Below are positions 51,791-60,889 of a stretch of DNA of 64,000 nucleotides, in pieces. Source of the DNA: Nocardiopsis_C rhodophaea (GTDB lineage Bacteria; Actinomycetota; Actinomycetes; Streptosporangiales; Streptosporangiaceae). The stretch's first letter is position 1. Each line of letters starts with the position of its first letter. The stretch spans positions 1-64,000 of the forward strand of contig NZ_BAAAPC010000019.1 of the NCBI RefSeq assembly GCF_039530945.1, given 5' to 3'. Under the pieces are notes generated by a model. The model searched no databases. It saw nothing but the letters and a program-made list of their open reading frames with translations, and was not told where the DNA came from. A program made the position numbers and the translations under genes.

Positions 51791-52675
51791 ATGGGGTTTA
51801 TGGCAGGTTCGCTGATCAAACCTCATCTGGTGCACCTCTCCGGTAGTGGAGCGGAGCTGGGGCACGCGGTGGTGGAACGCGACGTCGAGCGCGCCGCGGG
51901 GAAGACGGCAACGGCGCCGCCACCGGTCGGCCCGGCGTCGCACGTCCTGGTCGTGCATGCCGGTACGTCGACGCATCTGCGCTGGTCCGCGGACGGCCGG
52001 GCGTGCCGCGAACGGTTCCATCGCGGCCAGTCGCTGATCAACCCGGCGGGGTGGGCCGCACGGCCCCGGTGGGAAGAGGACGTCGAACTGATGCTGGTCG
52101 CGCTGGATCCCACGTGGCTCGAACGCTTGGCCGAGGAGGGCGGCGCTCACCGGGCATTCGAACTCGTCCCCCGCTTTCACCTCAGCGATCCGCTGCTGGC
52201 GATGATGGTCGAACGGCTGGTCACGGAGTACGAGCGGCCCGAACCGGTCGACGCGCTCTACGTCCAGGCGCTCGTCCAAGCGGTGGCCGCCCACGTGGTG
52301 CGGATGTCGTCAGAGCGGTCCGCCACCCCGCCGCGGGTCGGCGGGCTGTCCCCACGGAGGATGGCGCACGTGGAGGACTACATCAACGCCCACCTCCGGG
52401 ACCGCCTGCGCCTGGAGGACCTCGCCGATGCGGCCGGGCTGAGCTCCTCGCACTTCACGCGCGCTTTCCGCGCCTCCACCGGGCAGTCGCCGCACCAGTA
52501 CGTGCTGCGGCTGCGGCTGGACCGGGCACGCCGCGCCCTGCAGGCGACCGGCGATTCCATCGCGCACATCGCCGAGGCCACCGGCTTCGCCGATCAGAGC
52601 CACCTGACGCGCACCATGCGCCGTCACCTCGGCATCACGCCCAGCGCGCTGCGTGCCGCTCGCTCGAACCGGTGA
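51791..52675 (+). CDS. AraC family transcriptional regulator
   Basis: 294 aa from ATG 51791 (AGGTC upstream); GTG 51743 and ATG 51800 are alternatives. The N-terminal about 170 residues are a cupin-like sensing domain with unassigned ligand. The C-terminal about 100 residues hold both HTHs: DRLRLEDLADAAGLSSSHF, TRAFRASTGQSPHQYVLRLR and the second HTH DSIAHIAEATGFADQSHLTR. Divergent from the SDR gene, which it probably controls. Confidence 0.9.
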   Translation: MGFMAGSLIKPHLVHLSGSGAELGHAVVERDVERAAGKTATAPPPVGPASHVLVVHAGTSTHLRWSADGRACRERFHRGQSLINPAGWAARPRWEEDVELMLVALDPTWLERLAEEGGAHRAFELVPRFHLSDPLLAMMVERLVTEYERPEPVDALYVQALVQAVAAHVVRMSSERSATPPRVGGLSPRRMAHVEDYINAHLRDRLRLEDLADAAGLSSSHFTRAFRASTGQSPHQYVLRLRLDRARRALQATGDSIAHIAEATGFADQSHLTRTMRRHLGITPSALRAARSNR

Positions 52676-52742
52676 GGCGGTCGGCGCACGCGCCTCCCGC
52701 ACCTTGCCCGCGGTCGTTCCGGCTCCGGGCACGCCCTTCGGC

Positions 52743-53162
52743 TCAGGGGGTCTCCGGCCCTCCCCTCCCCCTGGAGGGAAGCGGGGGCGTGTCGTCGCCC
52801 AGGACCGCGAGCAGGCGGTCCCGGTCGGCGCGGCGGAGGCCGCTGACGACCCGCACGTAGGAGTGCCGCACCATCTCCACGACCTCGTCGTCCGGGATGC
52901 CGCCGTCCAGGGCGACGGAGTTCCAGTGCCGCTTGTTCATGTGGTAGGCGGGAGTGACGCCGGGGAATTCGGCGCGGAGTTCGAGCGCCAGGACAGGGTC
53001 GCACTTGAGGTTGACCGTGGCGGGCTTGTCACCGCCCTCGTCCATGAGCAGCGCGAACATCTTCCCCGCGACCTTGTAGACCGGGACCCCCGGCACGAAC
53101 GGCTCGGTCTCCACAGCCTCGGGAAACCACAGTGCGATGTCGATGAACTGCTCCGGAGCCAC
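52743..53162 (-). CDS. MmcQ/YjbR family protein
   Basis: 139 aa from GTG 53162, with AGGAAA about 8 nt upstream. CyaY-like fold family: FPEAVETEPFVPGVPVYKVA, then KMFALLMDEG, KCDPVLALELRAEF and YHMNKRHWNSVALDG, IPDDEVVEMVRHSYVRVV. Members have been called DNA-binding proteins on structural grounds, without defined function. Pro-rich C-terminal tail. Single gene, convergent with AraC. Confidence 0.88.
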   Translation of the reverse strand: MAPEQFIDIALWFPEAVETEPFVPGVPVYKVAGKMFALLMDEGGDKPATVNLKCDPVLALELRAEFPGVTPAYHMNKRHWNSVALDGGIPDDEVVEMVRHSYVRVVSGLRRADRDRLLAVLGDDTPPLPSRGRGGPETP

Positions 53163-53394
53163 CGGCTTTTCCTCTTCTCGTTGGCGATCACCACCGATAC
53201 GCCCATCGTGTCACCCACCGATGACAACGCGGCGCGGCACCTGACCGCTGCCGCGATCGCGGGCCTGCCGTGTCGGCATGCTCCCCACCGCGAAGATGCG
53301 CTAGGCTCCGCCGTCAAAGCTGGGGCTCGGTCGAGACGTTCCCCCGCTCTCTCCCGCCCTCTTCTTTCTTTTCCTTTTCCTTTTGGTGGTGGTC

Positions 53395-53742
53395 ATGGCC
53401 GGACTGTTCGGACGCTCATCGAAGTCTCCGCAGGATGGGCTGCCGCTGACCGAAGACGCGGTCGCCCAGGCCCGGGAGCTGGTCCGCCGAGGCAAACAGA
53501 TCCACGCGATCAAGGTGCTCCGGGAGGGCACGGGGATGGGCCTGTCCGAGGCGAAATTGATCGCCGACGCGCTGCGCGAAGGACGCCATGTCTCGGACTC
53601 TCACGCCCCGGGCATGAGCCTGGCCGACCGGGTCCGGCGCCTGCGAGGTGAAGACCGGATCGCCGACGCCGTGCGGCTGGTGGCCACGGAGACCGGCATG
53701 ACCGAGACCGAGGCCGCTCTGTTCATCGAGCATCTGTCGTGA
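53395..53742 (+). CDS. protein with ribosomal L7/L12 C-terminal-like domain
   Basis: 115 aa from ATG 53395. Residues 20-55 (AVAQARELVRRGKQIHAIKV followed by LREGTGMGLSEAKLIADAL) match the helix-loop-helix of the L7/L12 C-terminal domain, where KVVREVTGLGLKEAK is typical; residues 75-112 look like a second, weaker copy (RIADAVRLVATETGMTETEA). It lacks the L7/L12 N-terminal dimerisation domain and hinge, so it is not the ribosomal stalk protein. Upstream of the start lies a 40-nt pyrimidine run, unusual in this DNA. Role unknown. Confidence 0.75.
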   Translation: MAGLFGRSSKSPQDGLPLTEDAVAQARELVRRGKQIHAIKVLREGTGMGLSEAKLIADALREGRHVSDSHAPGMSLADRVRRLRGEDRIADAVRLVATETGMTETEAALFIEHLS

Positions 53743-53775
53743 GCGCCCGAACGCCCGCGCCTCCCCTCGGACCGA

Positions 53776-54333
53776 TCAGGCGTAGCCGCGGTAGTACTCG
53801 CGGCAGGATCGCGGCAGCAAGCTGCCGAACAAGGCCACCGCGAAAATGAGCGGGACGGACGAGCCGCCGTTACCCGCCAACACCCCCCACAGGCACCACA
53901 CCGCCGCGCATCCTTGGAAGATCACCACGAGCCACCAGACAGCCTGCGACCGCTTGCCCATCAGCGCGGCCAGACCGACCGAGAGCACCCCGTAGACCCC
54001 GGTGATCAGCAGGATCACGAGGAAGACCTCCGGCGGGAAATCGGCAAGTAGGTCCGTCTGTCCGCCCCCGGCCTCCGACCCGGCCCACAGGACAAGGGCG
54101 CACACGCCCGAGAACAGGAGCCCGATGCCACCGAGGATGAACATCGTGATCCGGACACCGAGCAGCTTGCCCGGCATATTCGCGGGGGGCGGCGCGCCAT
54201 ACGGGTATCCCGGCGGCTGAGGCGAGTAACCGGGCTGCGGGTGCCCCCACTGCGGGTGGCCCTGGTACGGCTGTCCGGGCGGCCCGTACGGCTGTTGGTG
54301 TGGGGGCGGATACTGCCCTTGGGGGTAGGACAT
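53776..54333 (-). CDS. proline/glutamine-rich membrane protein
   Basis: 185 aa from ATG 54333 (AGGGGAGA at 8 nt). Residues 1-70 are a low-complexity Pro/Gln/Tyr/Gly tail (YPQGQYPPPHQQPYGPPGQP and similar) as in many actinobacterial membrane proteins; then four hydrophobic segments (about 72-95, 112-132, 138-158, 163-180). Function unknown; the N-terminal tail is likely cytoplasmic and may bind partners. It converges with the L7/L12-like gene. Confidence 0.72.
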   Translation of the reverse strand: MSYPQGQYPPPHQQPYGPPGQPYQGHPQWGHPQPGYSPQPPGYPYGAPPPANMPGKLLGVRITMFILGGIGLLFSGVCALVLWAGSEAGGGQTDLLADFPPEVFLVILLITGVYGVLSVGLAALMGKRSQAVWWLVVIFQGCAAVWCLWGVLAGNGGSSVPLIFAVALFGSLLPRSCREYYRGYA

Positions 54334-54914
54334 GGGTGATTCTCCCCTAGATAGTTTTCCGGAAATGTTCGGCAACCCCATGAATGTACCGGACCCAAAA
54401 GCGAAGATTCGGCGCCTATTATCGCGTCACGATGAGTTCCATCTGACCGAAACCGGCAGTAGCCCACGTCCACGCGGCACGTCACCGTGTCGACGCCCTC
54501 GGACCATCACGGGACGGTCGTTGAGCGATCTGCGCGGCGAACCGCCGGAAATGGCGGTCCACGGCCGCCCGGTGGTGTCGCAGTGCCGTGATGGAGCGAC
54601 GGGTGGCGGACCGCTGACCGCTCCGCAGACAGTTCGTCCGCAGGTGTCACCAGCTCCCCGATAGCCGATCGGTCGATTCCCTGGCGTGGACCCCACCGAC
54701 TCCGGTGAGCCGGCGGGGTCCTCTCTTGTGTCCTCGTGATACGCGCGGGAAGGGCCGGAGCCTTCGGTTCGGCGACGCGTCGACGGGCGGGCGACCCGTG
54801 TCACATGTCCCGTAACACCGGGGCCGTATGATCCCCCCGGGTTCACGGCCGATCCCGGTGTGCCCTGTCGGATATCGCCCCGCCATGTCCCCCTGACCCG
54901 GAGAGGAACCGAGC
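54334..54914. other. 581-bp gap with an isolated hairpin
   Basis: No gene recognised. Holds the hairpin at 54687-54720 with no upstream gene to terminate, and the promoter of the nucleotidase gene (AT-poor; no clear boxes). Confidence 0.35.
54687..54720 (+). terminator. orphan terminator-like hairpin
   Basis: GGACCCC (54687-54693) with GGGGTCC (54714-54720), plus an inner CCG/CGG after one mismatch; TCTCTTGTGT follows. The nearest plus-strand gene end is almost 1 kb upstream, so it may end an unannotated transcript. Confidence 0.4.
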
Positions 54915-56771
54915 ATGTCGAGACGTTCCCGTCCACTGATGCGCGCCTCGGGCGCGTTGCTGATCGCATCCACCCTGGTCGCCTCATCGGTGACGCCGGC
55001 CAGTGCCGATCCGCGGCCGGGCCACGGCGGGAGTGAGCGCGGCAGGGCCGACTACACCCTGACCGTTCTGCACTCCAATGACGGAGAGTCGAAGCTGCTC
55101 GGTGCTCCGGCCGACGCCGACTACGGCGGCGCCGCACGGTTCACATCGTTGTTGCATCAGCTGCGCGACGCAGAGCGCAGCCCCAGGGCCGCCCGGCGCG
55201 GGGAGGCGCGGCGGCGCGGGGTCGTCACGGTCTCGTCCGGTGACGTGTTCCTTGCCGGTCCGCAGTTCGCGGCCAGCCAGCAGGACGGCGCTCCCTACTA
55301 CGACGCGCTCGCCACCGGCTACGCCGACTACGACGCGATCTCCATGGGCAACCACGAGTTCGACCTCGGTCCCGACACCTACGCGGAGTTCATTGCGGCC
55401 ACGCCTGGCGACACCCCCTACCTCGTGTCCAACATGGACGTCTCGGCCGAACCCGCCCTGGCCGAACTGAAGGAGAAGGGCCGGATCGCCCCGAGCACCG
55501 TGGTCAGGCAGCGCGGCGAGCGGATCGGTATCGTCGGCGCGATCACCCCGCTGCTCCCCTCCATCTCCAGCCCGCGCGACGCCGTGGTCGACCCCGATGT
55601 GCGCGGCGCGGTCCAGGATGAGGTCGACGCCCTCACCGCGCGGGGCATCGACAAGATCATCGTGGTCTCGCACCTGCAGGGCATCGGCGAGGACAAGAAG
55701 CTCGCCCGCGAACTGCGTGACGTCGACGTGATGGTCGCCGGTGGCGGGCACGAAACCCAGGCCTCCGCGGGCACCCCGCTGGTGCCGGACGACGTCGTTC
55801 CCAACGACCCGGAGACGGGTGAGCCGCTGGAGTACCCGCTCTGGGTGGCGGACTCCACCGGCACCCAGGTCCCGATCGTGACGGCCGGGTCGGACTACAA
55901 GTACGTCGGGCGGCTCGTCGTCAACTTCGACAGCAACGGCAAGGTCACGTCGGTCGCCGACCGCTCGGCCCCGGTACGTGTCTCCGGCGTCGGCGACGAC
56001 GCCGTCGAGCCTGACCCCGACGTGTACAGCGAGGTCCACGAGCCGGTCGCGGCCTACGTTGCGGGGCTGGCGGAGAGCACGGCCGCGACCACCGACGTCG
56101 GCCTGGACGGGCGGCGCGACCCGGGGGTGCGGACGGGGGAGACCAACCTCGGCAACCTGTTGGCCGACGCCCTGCTCGCCACCGGCCGGGCGAACGCCGC
56201 CGCGTACGGCGTGCCGGAGCCGCGGATCGCACTGCAGAACGGCGGCGGGATCAGGAACAACTCGGTGATCGGCCCCGGACGGGTCTCCGAGCTCGACACC
56301 TACACGATCGCCCCCTTCCCCAACCAGGTGGTGGTCGTTCCCGAACTCCCGCGCGCCCAGATCAAGGAGCTGCTGGAGAACGGCGTCTCCTCGATGCCCG
56401 CCGCGGACGGCCGGTTCGCGCAGGTGGCCGGGATGGACTTCAGCTATGACGTCTCACGGACCGCCCAGCAGGTGGACGACGACGGCAACGTCCTGCGGGA
56501 GGGCGAGCGGGTACGCGACCTCGTCCTGCACGATGGCACCGTCATCGTCTCCGACGGCGAGGTGGTGGACGGGCCGCCGATCACCGTGGCCACCATCGAC
56601 TTCTCCGCGCGCGGCGGCGACCAGTGGCCGTTCCGCGGCGCGGACTACACCGTGGTGGGCGCCAATTACCAGACCGCGCTTTTCGACTACCTCACCAAGG
56701 ACCTCGGCGGCCGGGTAACCGCCGCCGACTACCCGGAGGACGGCTCGGGCCGGATCACCCCCCTCGGGTAG
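54915..56771 (+). CDS. secreted 5'-nucleotidase/metallophosphatase (UshA/YfkN type)
   Basis: 618 aa. Signal peptide to about residue 30 (ASSVTPASA). N-terminal metallophosphatase domain: LTVLHSNDGESKL (family usually NDxH; here NDGE), VSSGDVFLAG, AISMGNHEFDLG, VVSHLQGIGEDKK and VAGGGHETQ. C-terminal nucleotidase domain (about 370-610) with ETNLGNLLADALLA, ALQNGGGIRNNS, TIAPFPNQVVVV. Dephosphorylates nucleotides outside the cell for phosphate or nucleoside uptake. Probably released or cell-wall associated; no anchor motif seen at the C-terminus. Confidence 0.9.
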   Translation: MSRRSRPLMRASGALLIASTLVASSVTPASADPRPGHGGSERGRADYTLTVLHSNDGESKLLGAPADADYGGAARFTSLLHQLRDAERSPRAARRGEARRRGVVTVSSGDVFLAGPQFAASQQDGAPYYDALATGYADYDAISMGNHEFDLGPDTYAEFIAATPGDTPYLVSNMDVSAEPALAELKEKGRIAPSTVVRQRGERIGIVGAITPLLPSISSPRDAVVDPDVRGAVQDEVDALTARGIDKIIVVSHLQGIGEDKKLARELRDVDVMVAGGGHETQASAGTPLVPDDVVPNDPETGEPLEYPLWVADSTGTQVPIVTAGSDYKYVGRLVVNFDSNGKVTSVADRSAPVRVSGVGDDAVEPDPDVYSEVHEPVAAYVAGLAESTAATTDVGLDGRRDPGVRTGETNLGNLLADALLATGRANAAAYGVPEPRIALQNGGGIRNNSVIGPGRVSELDTYTIAPFPNQVVVVPELPRAQIKELLENGVSSMPAADGRFAQVAGMDFSYDVSRTAQQVDDDGNVLREGERVRDLVLHDGTVIVSDGEVVDGPPITVATIDFSARGGDQWPFRGADYTVVGANYQTALFDYLTKDLGGRVTAADYPEDGSGRITPLG

Positions 56772-57532
56772 GGCGGATCGGCAGCGCCACCACCGCCGCT
56801 GGCCGGTGGGTTTCTGGTCGAGCTGGGGTGCGGCGCGGCGCCGCACCCCCGCTCGACCCGGTGCGGGGCGTTGAGGAACCGGGTGGCTTCGGCCGCGCTG
56901 ATCAACTCCCCGCGCCGCGCGGCTTCGACCATGGGGACGAACTGCGCGCGCGGCGCCGCGGTGGAGAGATCGGCGAGTGTGCGTGCCACCGTGGTCAGGC
57001 GGAGTGGCCCCATGCGGGTGGTGTCCCGCGCGCCGACCCAGCGTGCGTGGACGCGCAGCGGCGGCACCGGACGCCGGGCCCGGCCCGTGGGCCGAATGGC
57101 CATGTCCACCGAACCGCACCACCGCGGGGATCCCCGCAGGCCGTGCAGCCGGGCCGCGGTGTCGAGGCAGGCGCAGGAGTCCCGCCCGAGTGCGAGCTGC
57201 GCCGCCATGGCCTCCCGCTCCAGCCCGGGGGAGGCCAGGCGCGGGTCGCCGGCCACCTGCGCGAGCGACATCGCCACCACGTACACCCCCACATAGCGGC
57301 GGATCAGGTGACCCTCCTCGATCATGGCGACGAGCCGCCGCCTGCCGAGGCCGGACTGGTACACCTGCTCGGTGGTCACGCACCCGCACTGCTGAACGGC
57401 GGTCTGGGCGAGCCTGGACTGGGCGGCGACCAGGCCCGCGAGTGGGGAGCCATTGGCGAGGGAGTGGTTCGTCGTGTGGACTGAGGGGCCGGACGTGCGC
57501 TGTGTTTGGGTACGAGCGTTGCGAGGGGTCAT
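56729..57532 (-). CDS. AbiEi-like antitoxin / DUF559-type protein, apparently missing its C-terminal nuclease
   Basis: 267 aa from ATG 57532. Residues 30-100 (TEQVYQSGLGRRRLVAMIEE, HLIRRYVGVYVVA) look like the AbiEi winged helix common in actinomycetes, followed by the CLDTAARLHGL region and LRVHARWV...LTTVARTLADLS, the usual middle domain. A Vsr/DUF559 endonuclease domain normally follows, but here the frame turns into a Pro/Ser-rich tail that is antisense to the end of the nucleotidase gene, overlapping it by 43 bp. The protein is thus probably a truncated relic or a short variant. Confidence 0.6.
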   Translation of the reverse strand: MTPRNARTQTQRTSGPSVHTTNHSLANGSPLAGLVAAQSRLAQTAVQQCGCVTTEQVYQSGLGRRRLVAMIEEGHLIRRYVGVYVVAMSLAQVAGDPRLASPGLEREAMAAQLALGRDSCACLDTAARLHGLRGSPRWCGSVDMAIRPTGRARRPVPPLRVHARWVGARDTTRMGPLRLTTVARTLADLSTAAPRAQFVPMVEAARRGELISAAEATRFLNAPHRVERGCGAAPHPSSTRNPPASGGGGAADPPYPRGVIRPEPSSG

Positions 57533-57720
57533 GGACTCCAGCGTGCGTGGACGCCCTCCCGATCTCCATGGCGGTTCCACGGCCTGTGGATAACCACGGA
57601 CGGAGGACATCTCCACGGCGCGCGTCGGGCCTCTGGTTCCGTTGGCCTTCCTGGCCACCGCCCGCGCGTGGGCATCGGCCGCGCCACGGGCCCGCGTGAC
57701 CAGTGTCGAAGGCAGCGTGA

Positions 57721-58647
57721 TCAGCGGCGCGGGCGGCCGCAGCAGCAGGCGTAGGACTGGCCCGAACTGCACCAGCACGGAGCGGGGTCATTGGGCGGCC
57801 AGGCCTGCGCACCCTCGCGTTCGGCCTGGTCGCGCAGGTAGTACTCGCGCGTACCGGGCTGGTCCTCCCTCCCCGACGGAAGTCTCTTCACCACCTCGGC
57901 GTCCTCGACTGTCACGGGGATCAGCAAGCGGCGCCACACCCCGCTCGTTTCGGCGGCGATCTGCCAGATGATCTCGTTGCGCTGGTAGTACATCCCGGAC
58001 TCGACGCCGGGCGGCAGCGCGTCCACGGCCTCCGCGCGCTCGACCTCGCTCCGGGGGAAGAAGGGGGTCAGCACGGGTTCCCCTGTGTCGGGATGCTCCC
58101 GCAGGCAGCGGGCTTCTGCTTCGAGGTCCTCCTGGAACATGCGGAAGTCGAGGTCGTCCGGGGGCAGCCCGAGCGACGTCCGCAGCGCCGTGCGGTTCCT
58201 CCCCGCCTGCCGGCGGTCGCGCCGCTCCGCGCCGTCGGAAGGGCATTCGAGGGTGAGGGCGCAGGTGTACCAGTGCAGCGCGCGTTCGAGGTCGCCGTCG
58301 GCGGCCCACAGTGAGCCGAGCTGCTCGGCGGTGTGCACTGTGGGGGCGCAGCGCTCAAGCAGTTCGAGCTCGGCCATGGCCCGCTCGGGCTCGCCCTGCT
58401 CACGCAGGAGCATCACCTTGAAGTACCGGGCACTCAGTGAGACTTGGCGGTCGCCCTCCCGAATGAGGTGGTCGCAGAACTCCAGCGTGCTTGCCTCGGG
58501 GTCCGCCACGCCCGCGCTGCGCGAGGCGGACCGGAACTGCAGCAGCCCTGGGATGGTCGACCTGCCGTCACGCCACGCCATACGCCGCGCCACGGCGATC
58601 CGATCCTCATCCCGCTGCCAGCGGCCGAAATCGGAACCCTTGTACAT
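57721..58647 (-). CDS. TPR-like protein with C-terminal SEC-C motif
   Basis: 308 aa. Helical repeats (about 45-140: LSARYFKVMLLREQGEPERA, TAEQLGSLWAADGDLERAL) resemble TPRs; the last 25 residues, PNDPAPCWCSSGQSYACCCG, form a SEC-C zinc motif (CxC...CC pattern) as at the end of SecA. Such proteins are widespread and mostly without function; SEC-C suggests binding of a protein partner. Related in its repeat part to the 58902 gene, which lies upstream on the same strand. Confidence 0.8.
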   Translation of the reverse strand: MYKGSDFGRWQRDEDRIAVARRMAWRDGRSTIPGLLQFRSASRSAGVADPEASTLEFCDHLIREGDRQVSLSARYFKVMLLREQGEPERAMAELELLERCAPTVHTAEQLGSLWAADGDLERALHWYTCALTLECPSDGAERRDRRQAGRNRTALRTSLGLPPDDLDFRMFQEDLEAEARCLREHPDTGEPVLTPFFPRSEVERAEAVDALPPGVESGMYYQRNEIIWQIAAETSGVWRRLLIPVTVEDAEVVKRLPSGREDQPGTREYYLRDQAEREGAQAWPPNDPAPCWCSSGQSYACCCGRPRR

Positions 58648-58901
58648 GCGGCGAATATAGTGCGGACATCACCGCCGCATCCGGCTTTTCCGCGCATTCG
58701 TCGCCTCTGCACCACCTGGCATCGGCTTCCGCGTCGTTCCCCGGCTTCCCCCACACGGCCGCTGAGTCGGAACGTCGCCATGTGCGGACCGAGCCGCAGC
58801 GGGTCCACGCCCCCTCACTTCTTTGGGGTGCCGTCCGTGATACCCAAGCCTGACCGAAACCCGGGGGGACGCGCGGGCGCTTCGCAGCGAACTCCGGGCG
58901 G

Positions 58902-59489
58902 TTACCCGCCGAGCCACTTCTCCCGATGAGTGCAAACCAGAAGGTCGAACTCGTCCGACGCGTAGCCGAGGGCACCGCGCACCCGGGCACGTCCGACCAG
59001 TTCCGGCACATACGCGAGGTCCACATCCTCCAGCTGCTCGACACTGCTGTTCAGGTGACCGCGGCAGGCGAAGTCGAACCAGCTCAGCGCGTCCTCCATC
59101 CGTCCGTTGCCTTCGAGTAGCTCCCCCAGCAGGACCGCGGGGCCCTCCATCGGCCCTCGGGACCACAGCTCCCGCAGCTCCGCGTCAGCGGCGGTCCCGT
59201 CTCCCCGCTCCAAAAGCACGTCGATCTTGCCGACCGTGGCGTACTGGGCGTCCTCCCGGTCCACCGCCTCCTCGATGAGGTACTGGTACACGCCGAGGGC
59301 CCGGGTCAACTCGCCGTCGCCCCGCAGGACGGCCGCGGCGTCGAGCAGGATCTCACCGCGTTCCTCCGGGTGGTCGCGCAGTTCCTGCTCGGTTTTCCCG
59401 CCCAGTTCCAATTCGGCGATACGCGCGGGAAGTCCCTCGGGTCCTATTATGCTCGCTTTTACTTCGGCGGAGGGGTTGATCGAAGTCAT
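58902..59489 (-). CDS. TPR-like protein, relative of the SEC-C gene without SEC-C
   Basis: 195 aa from ATG 59489 (an ATG at 59540 is also in frame; neither has a strong ribosome site). Helical repeats (LDAAAVLRGDGELTRALGVY, ATVGKIDVLLERGDGTAADA, LLGELLEGNGRMEDALSWFD) follow the same pattern as the 57721 protein, so the two are a diverged duplicate or one family. It ends with REKWLGG and has no SEC-C motif. Acidic and soluble. Role unknown. Confidence 0.7.
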   Translation of the reverse strand: MTSINPSAEVKASIIGPEGLPARIAELELGGKTEQELRDHPEERGEILLDAAAVLRGDGELTRALGVYQYLIEEAVDREDAQYATVGKIDVLLERGDGTAADAELRELWSRGPMEGPAVLLGELLEGNGRMEDALSWFDFACRGHLNSSVEQLEDVDLAYVPELVGRARVRGALGYASDEFDLLVCTHREKWLGG

Positions 59490-59758
59490 GAACACCACGG
59501 TAGAGGACGCGCGCGCGTCGATGTCGACATTCCAAGCCATAAATCATTGGCGCGTGGGGAGGTGCAGGGCGTGTTTCCTGTTGACCGCGGGCCGACCCGG
59601 TTAGCATGCTGCCGATTGGCACTGTCGATTCAGCTCCGATTCGATATCGGAGCGTGTGGGGAATCCCGACCGAGTTCCCTTGCCACAGCGCCCATTAGGC
59701 AATCATCGGTCGCGGGCATTTGGACACAGAGATTTTCTTCGATCACGGGGGTTCCACC

Positions 59759-60889
59759 ATGCCGCTACCGCGGACCCGACTCCTGACTCTGCTCGTGGTC
59801 GGCGCGGTTGGCGGTGCTGGGCTGCTCGCCACTGTGCGCACGGCCGACGCTCTGGGGTGGGCGGTGGCGCTCGGGCTCGCCGCCCTGGGCGCGGTCGGGC
59901 TCGTACTCGGCATTCTCGCGCTGCTGGTGCGCCGCGTGTTGCTCCAGATACGAGGACTGAGCCGCACCCTCGACAAGAACACGCGGAGTATGTCGGAGGC
60001 GATCGGCGAACACCGCGTGGAGTTCACCGAGATTATCGAGGGCACGCGCGCCGAACTCGCCGGATCGTTCGACCGTGTGCGCGCGGCCGTGCGGGAAATT
60101 CATGGAAATCTGGACCATATACGCTCGGGAGCCGCGGACTCCCCGCAATCACAGCAGTTCGGGCATTTCCCAGGAATCTCCGGCCAACCACTCCGCGAGG
60201 ACGGCTCCGACCCCGGCGACACGCTGCGGGAACAGGCCCCGGAAACGGATGACCTGGTGCGGTTCGGCCCGTACATGCCGACTCCTCGCGGCTGGGCGAC
60301 CTCGCCGGACGTCCAGCGGTTCGTCGCCCTCGCGATCCTGGAGCGCCAGCCTGAACTGATCGTCGAGTGCGGGAGCGGGACCAGCAGCATCTGGCTCGGC
60401 GAGACGCTGCGCCGGACGGGCACCGGACGACTCGTGACGCTCGAACACGACGAGCGCTACGCGCACCTGGCCCGGGACATGGTGGCCGCGCACGGCTTGG
60501 ACGGCATCATCGAGGTGCGCTGCGCGCCGCTGACGGAGTGGCAGCGAGAGCAGGGCGAGGACGGCGCCACTCCGGCCAGCGCCGACGCCCCCACCTGGCG
60601 CTGGTATGACCGTGAGGCCGTGCACGACCTCTCCGGAATCGACATGCTGTTCGTGGACGGGCCGCCGACCGACGCGGGAGCCCGGGCGCGCTACCCTGCC
60701 GGCCCCGTCCTCTTCCCTCGGTGCTCGCCAACCGCGCTCATCGTCCTAGCCGACACCACCGACGCCACTGGCGCCGACGCGACCGCGGGCGACCACTGGA
60801 TGGCCGAGGACCCCGTCCTCCAGCGCGAAAGCCTGCCGGGGGAAACCGGCGGAGTCCATGTCTTCACCTGGAAACAGGAAACGCCGTGA
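59759..60889 (+). CDS. membrane-anchored class I SAM-dependent methyltransferase
   Basis: 376 aa from ATG 59759 (GGGGGTTC upstream). Two N-terminal membrane helices (about 6-28 and 33-58), then a predicted coiled coil (about 60-120), then a methyltransferase domain with motif I LIVECGSGTSSIWLGETL, the acidic loop LVTLEHDERYA and IDMLFVDGPPTD. The latter resembles O-methyltransferases of sugar and polysaccharide clusters. Its stop overlaps the next gene by 4 bp (GTGA), so they form an operon with the glycosyltransferases. Target is probably a glycan or lipid-linked sugar. Confidence 0.78.
   Translation: MPLPRTRLLTLLVVGAVGGAGLLATVRTADALGWAVALGLAALGAVGLVLGILALLVRRVLLQIRGLSRTLDKNTRSMSEAIGEHRVEFTEIIEGTRAELAGSFDRVRAAVREIHGNLDHIRSGAADSPQSQQFGHFPGISGQPLREDGSDPGDTLREQAPETDDLVRFGPYMPTPRGWATSPDVQRFVALAILERQPELIVECGSGTSSIWLGETLRRTGTGRLVTLEHDERYAHLARDMVAAHGLDGIIEVRCAPLTEWQREQGEDGATPASADAPTWRWYDREAVHDLSGIDMLFVDGPPTDAGARARYPAGPVLFPRCSPTALIVLADTTDATGADATAGDHWMAEDPVLQRESLPGETGGVHVFTWKQETP

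Noticed and set aside
54427..55137. 236-codon minus-strand frame across the nucleotidase promoter
   Set aside because: Arg-rich, overlaps the signal peptide region of a real gene; no ribosome site.
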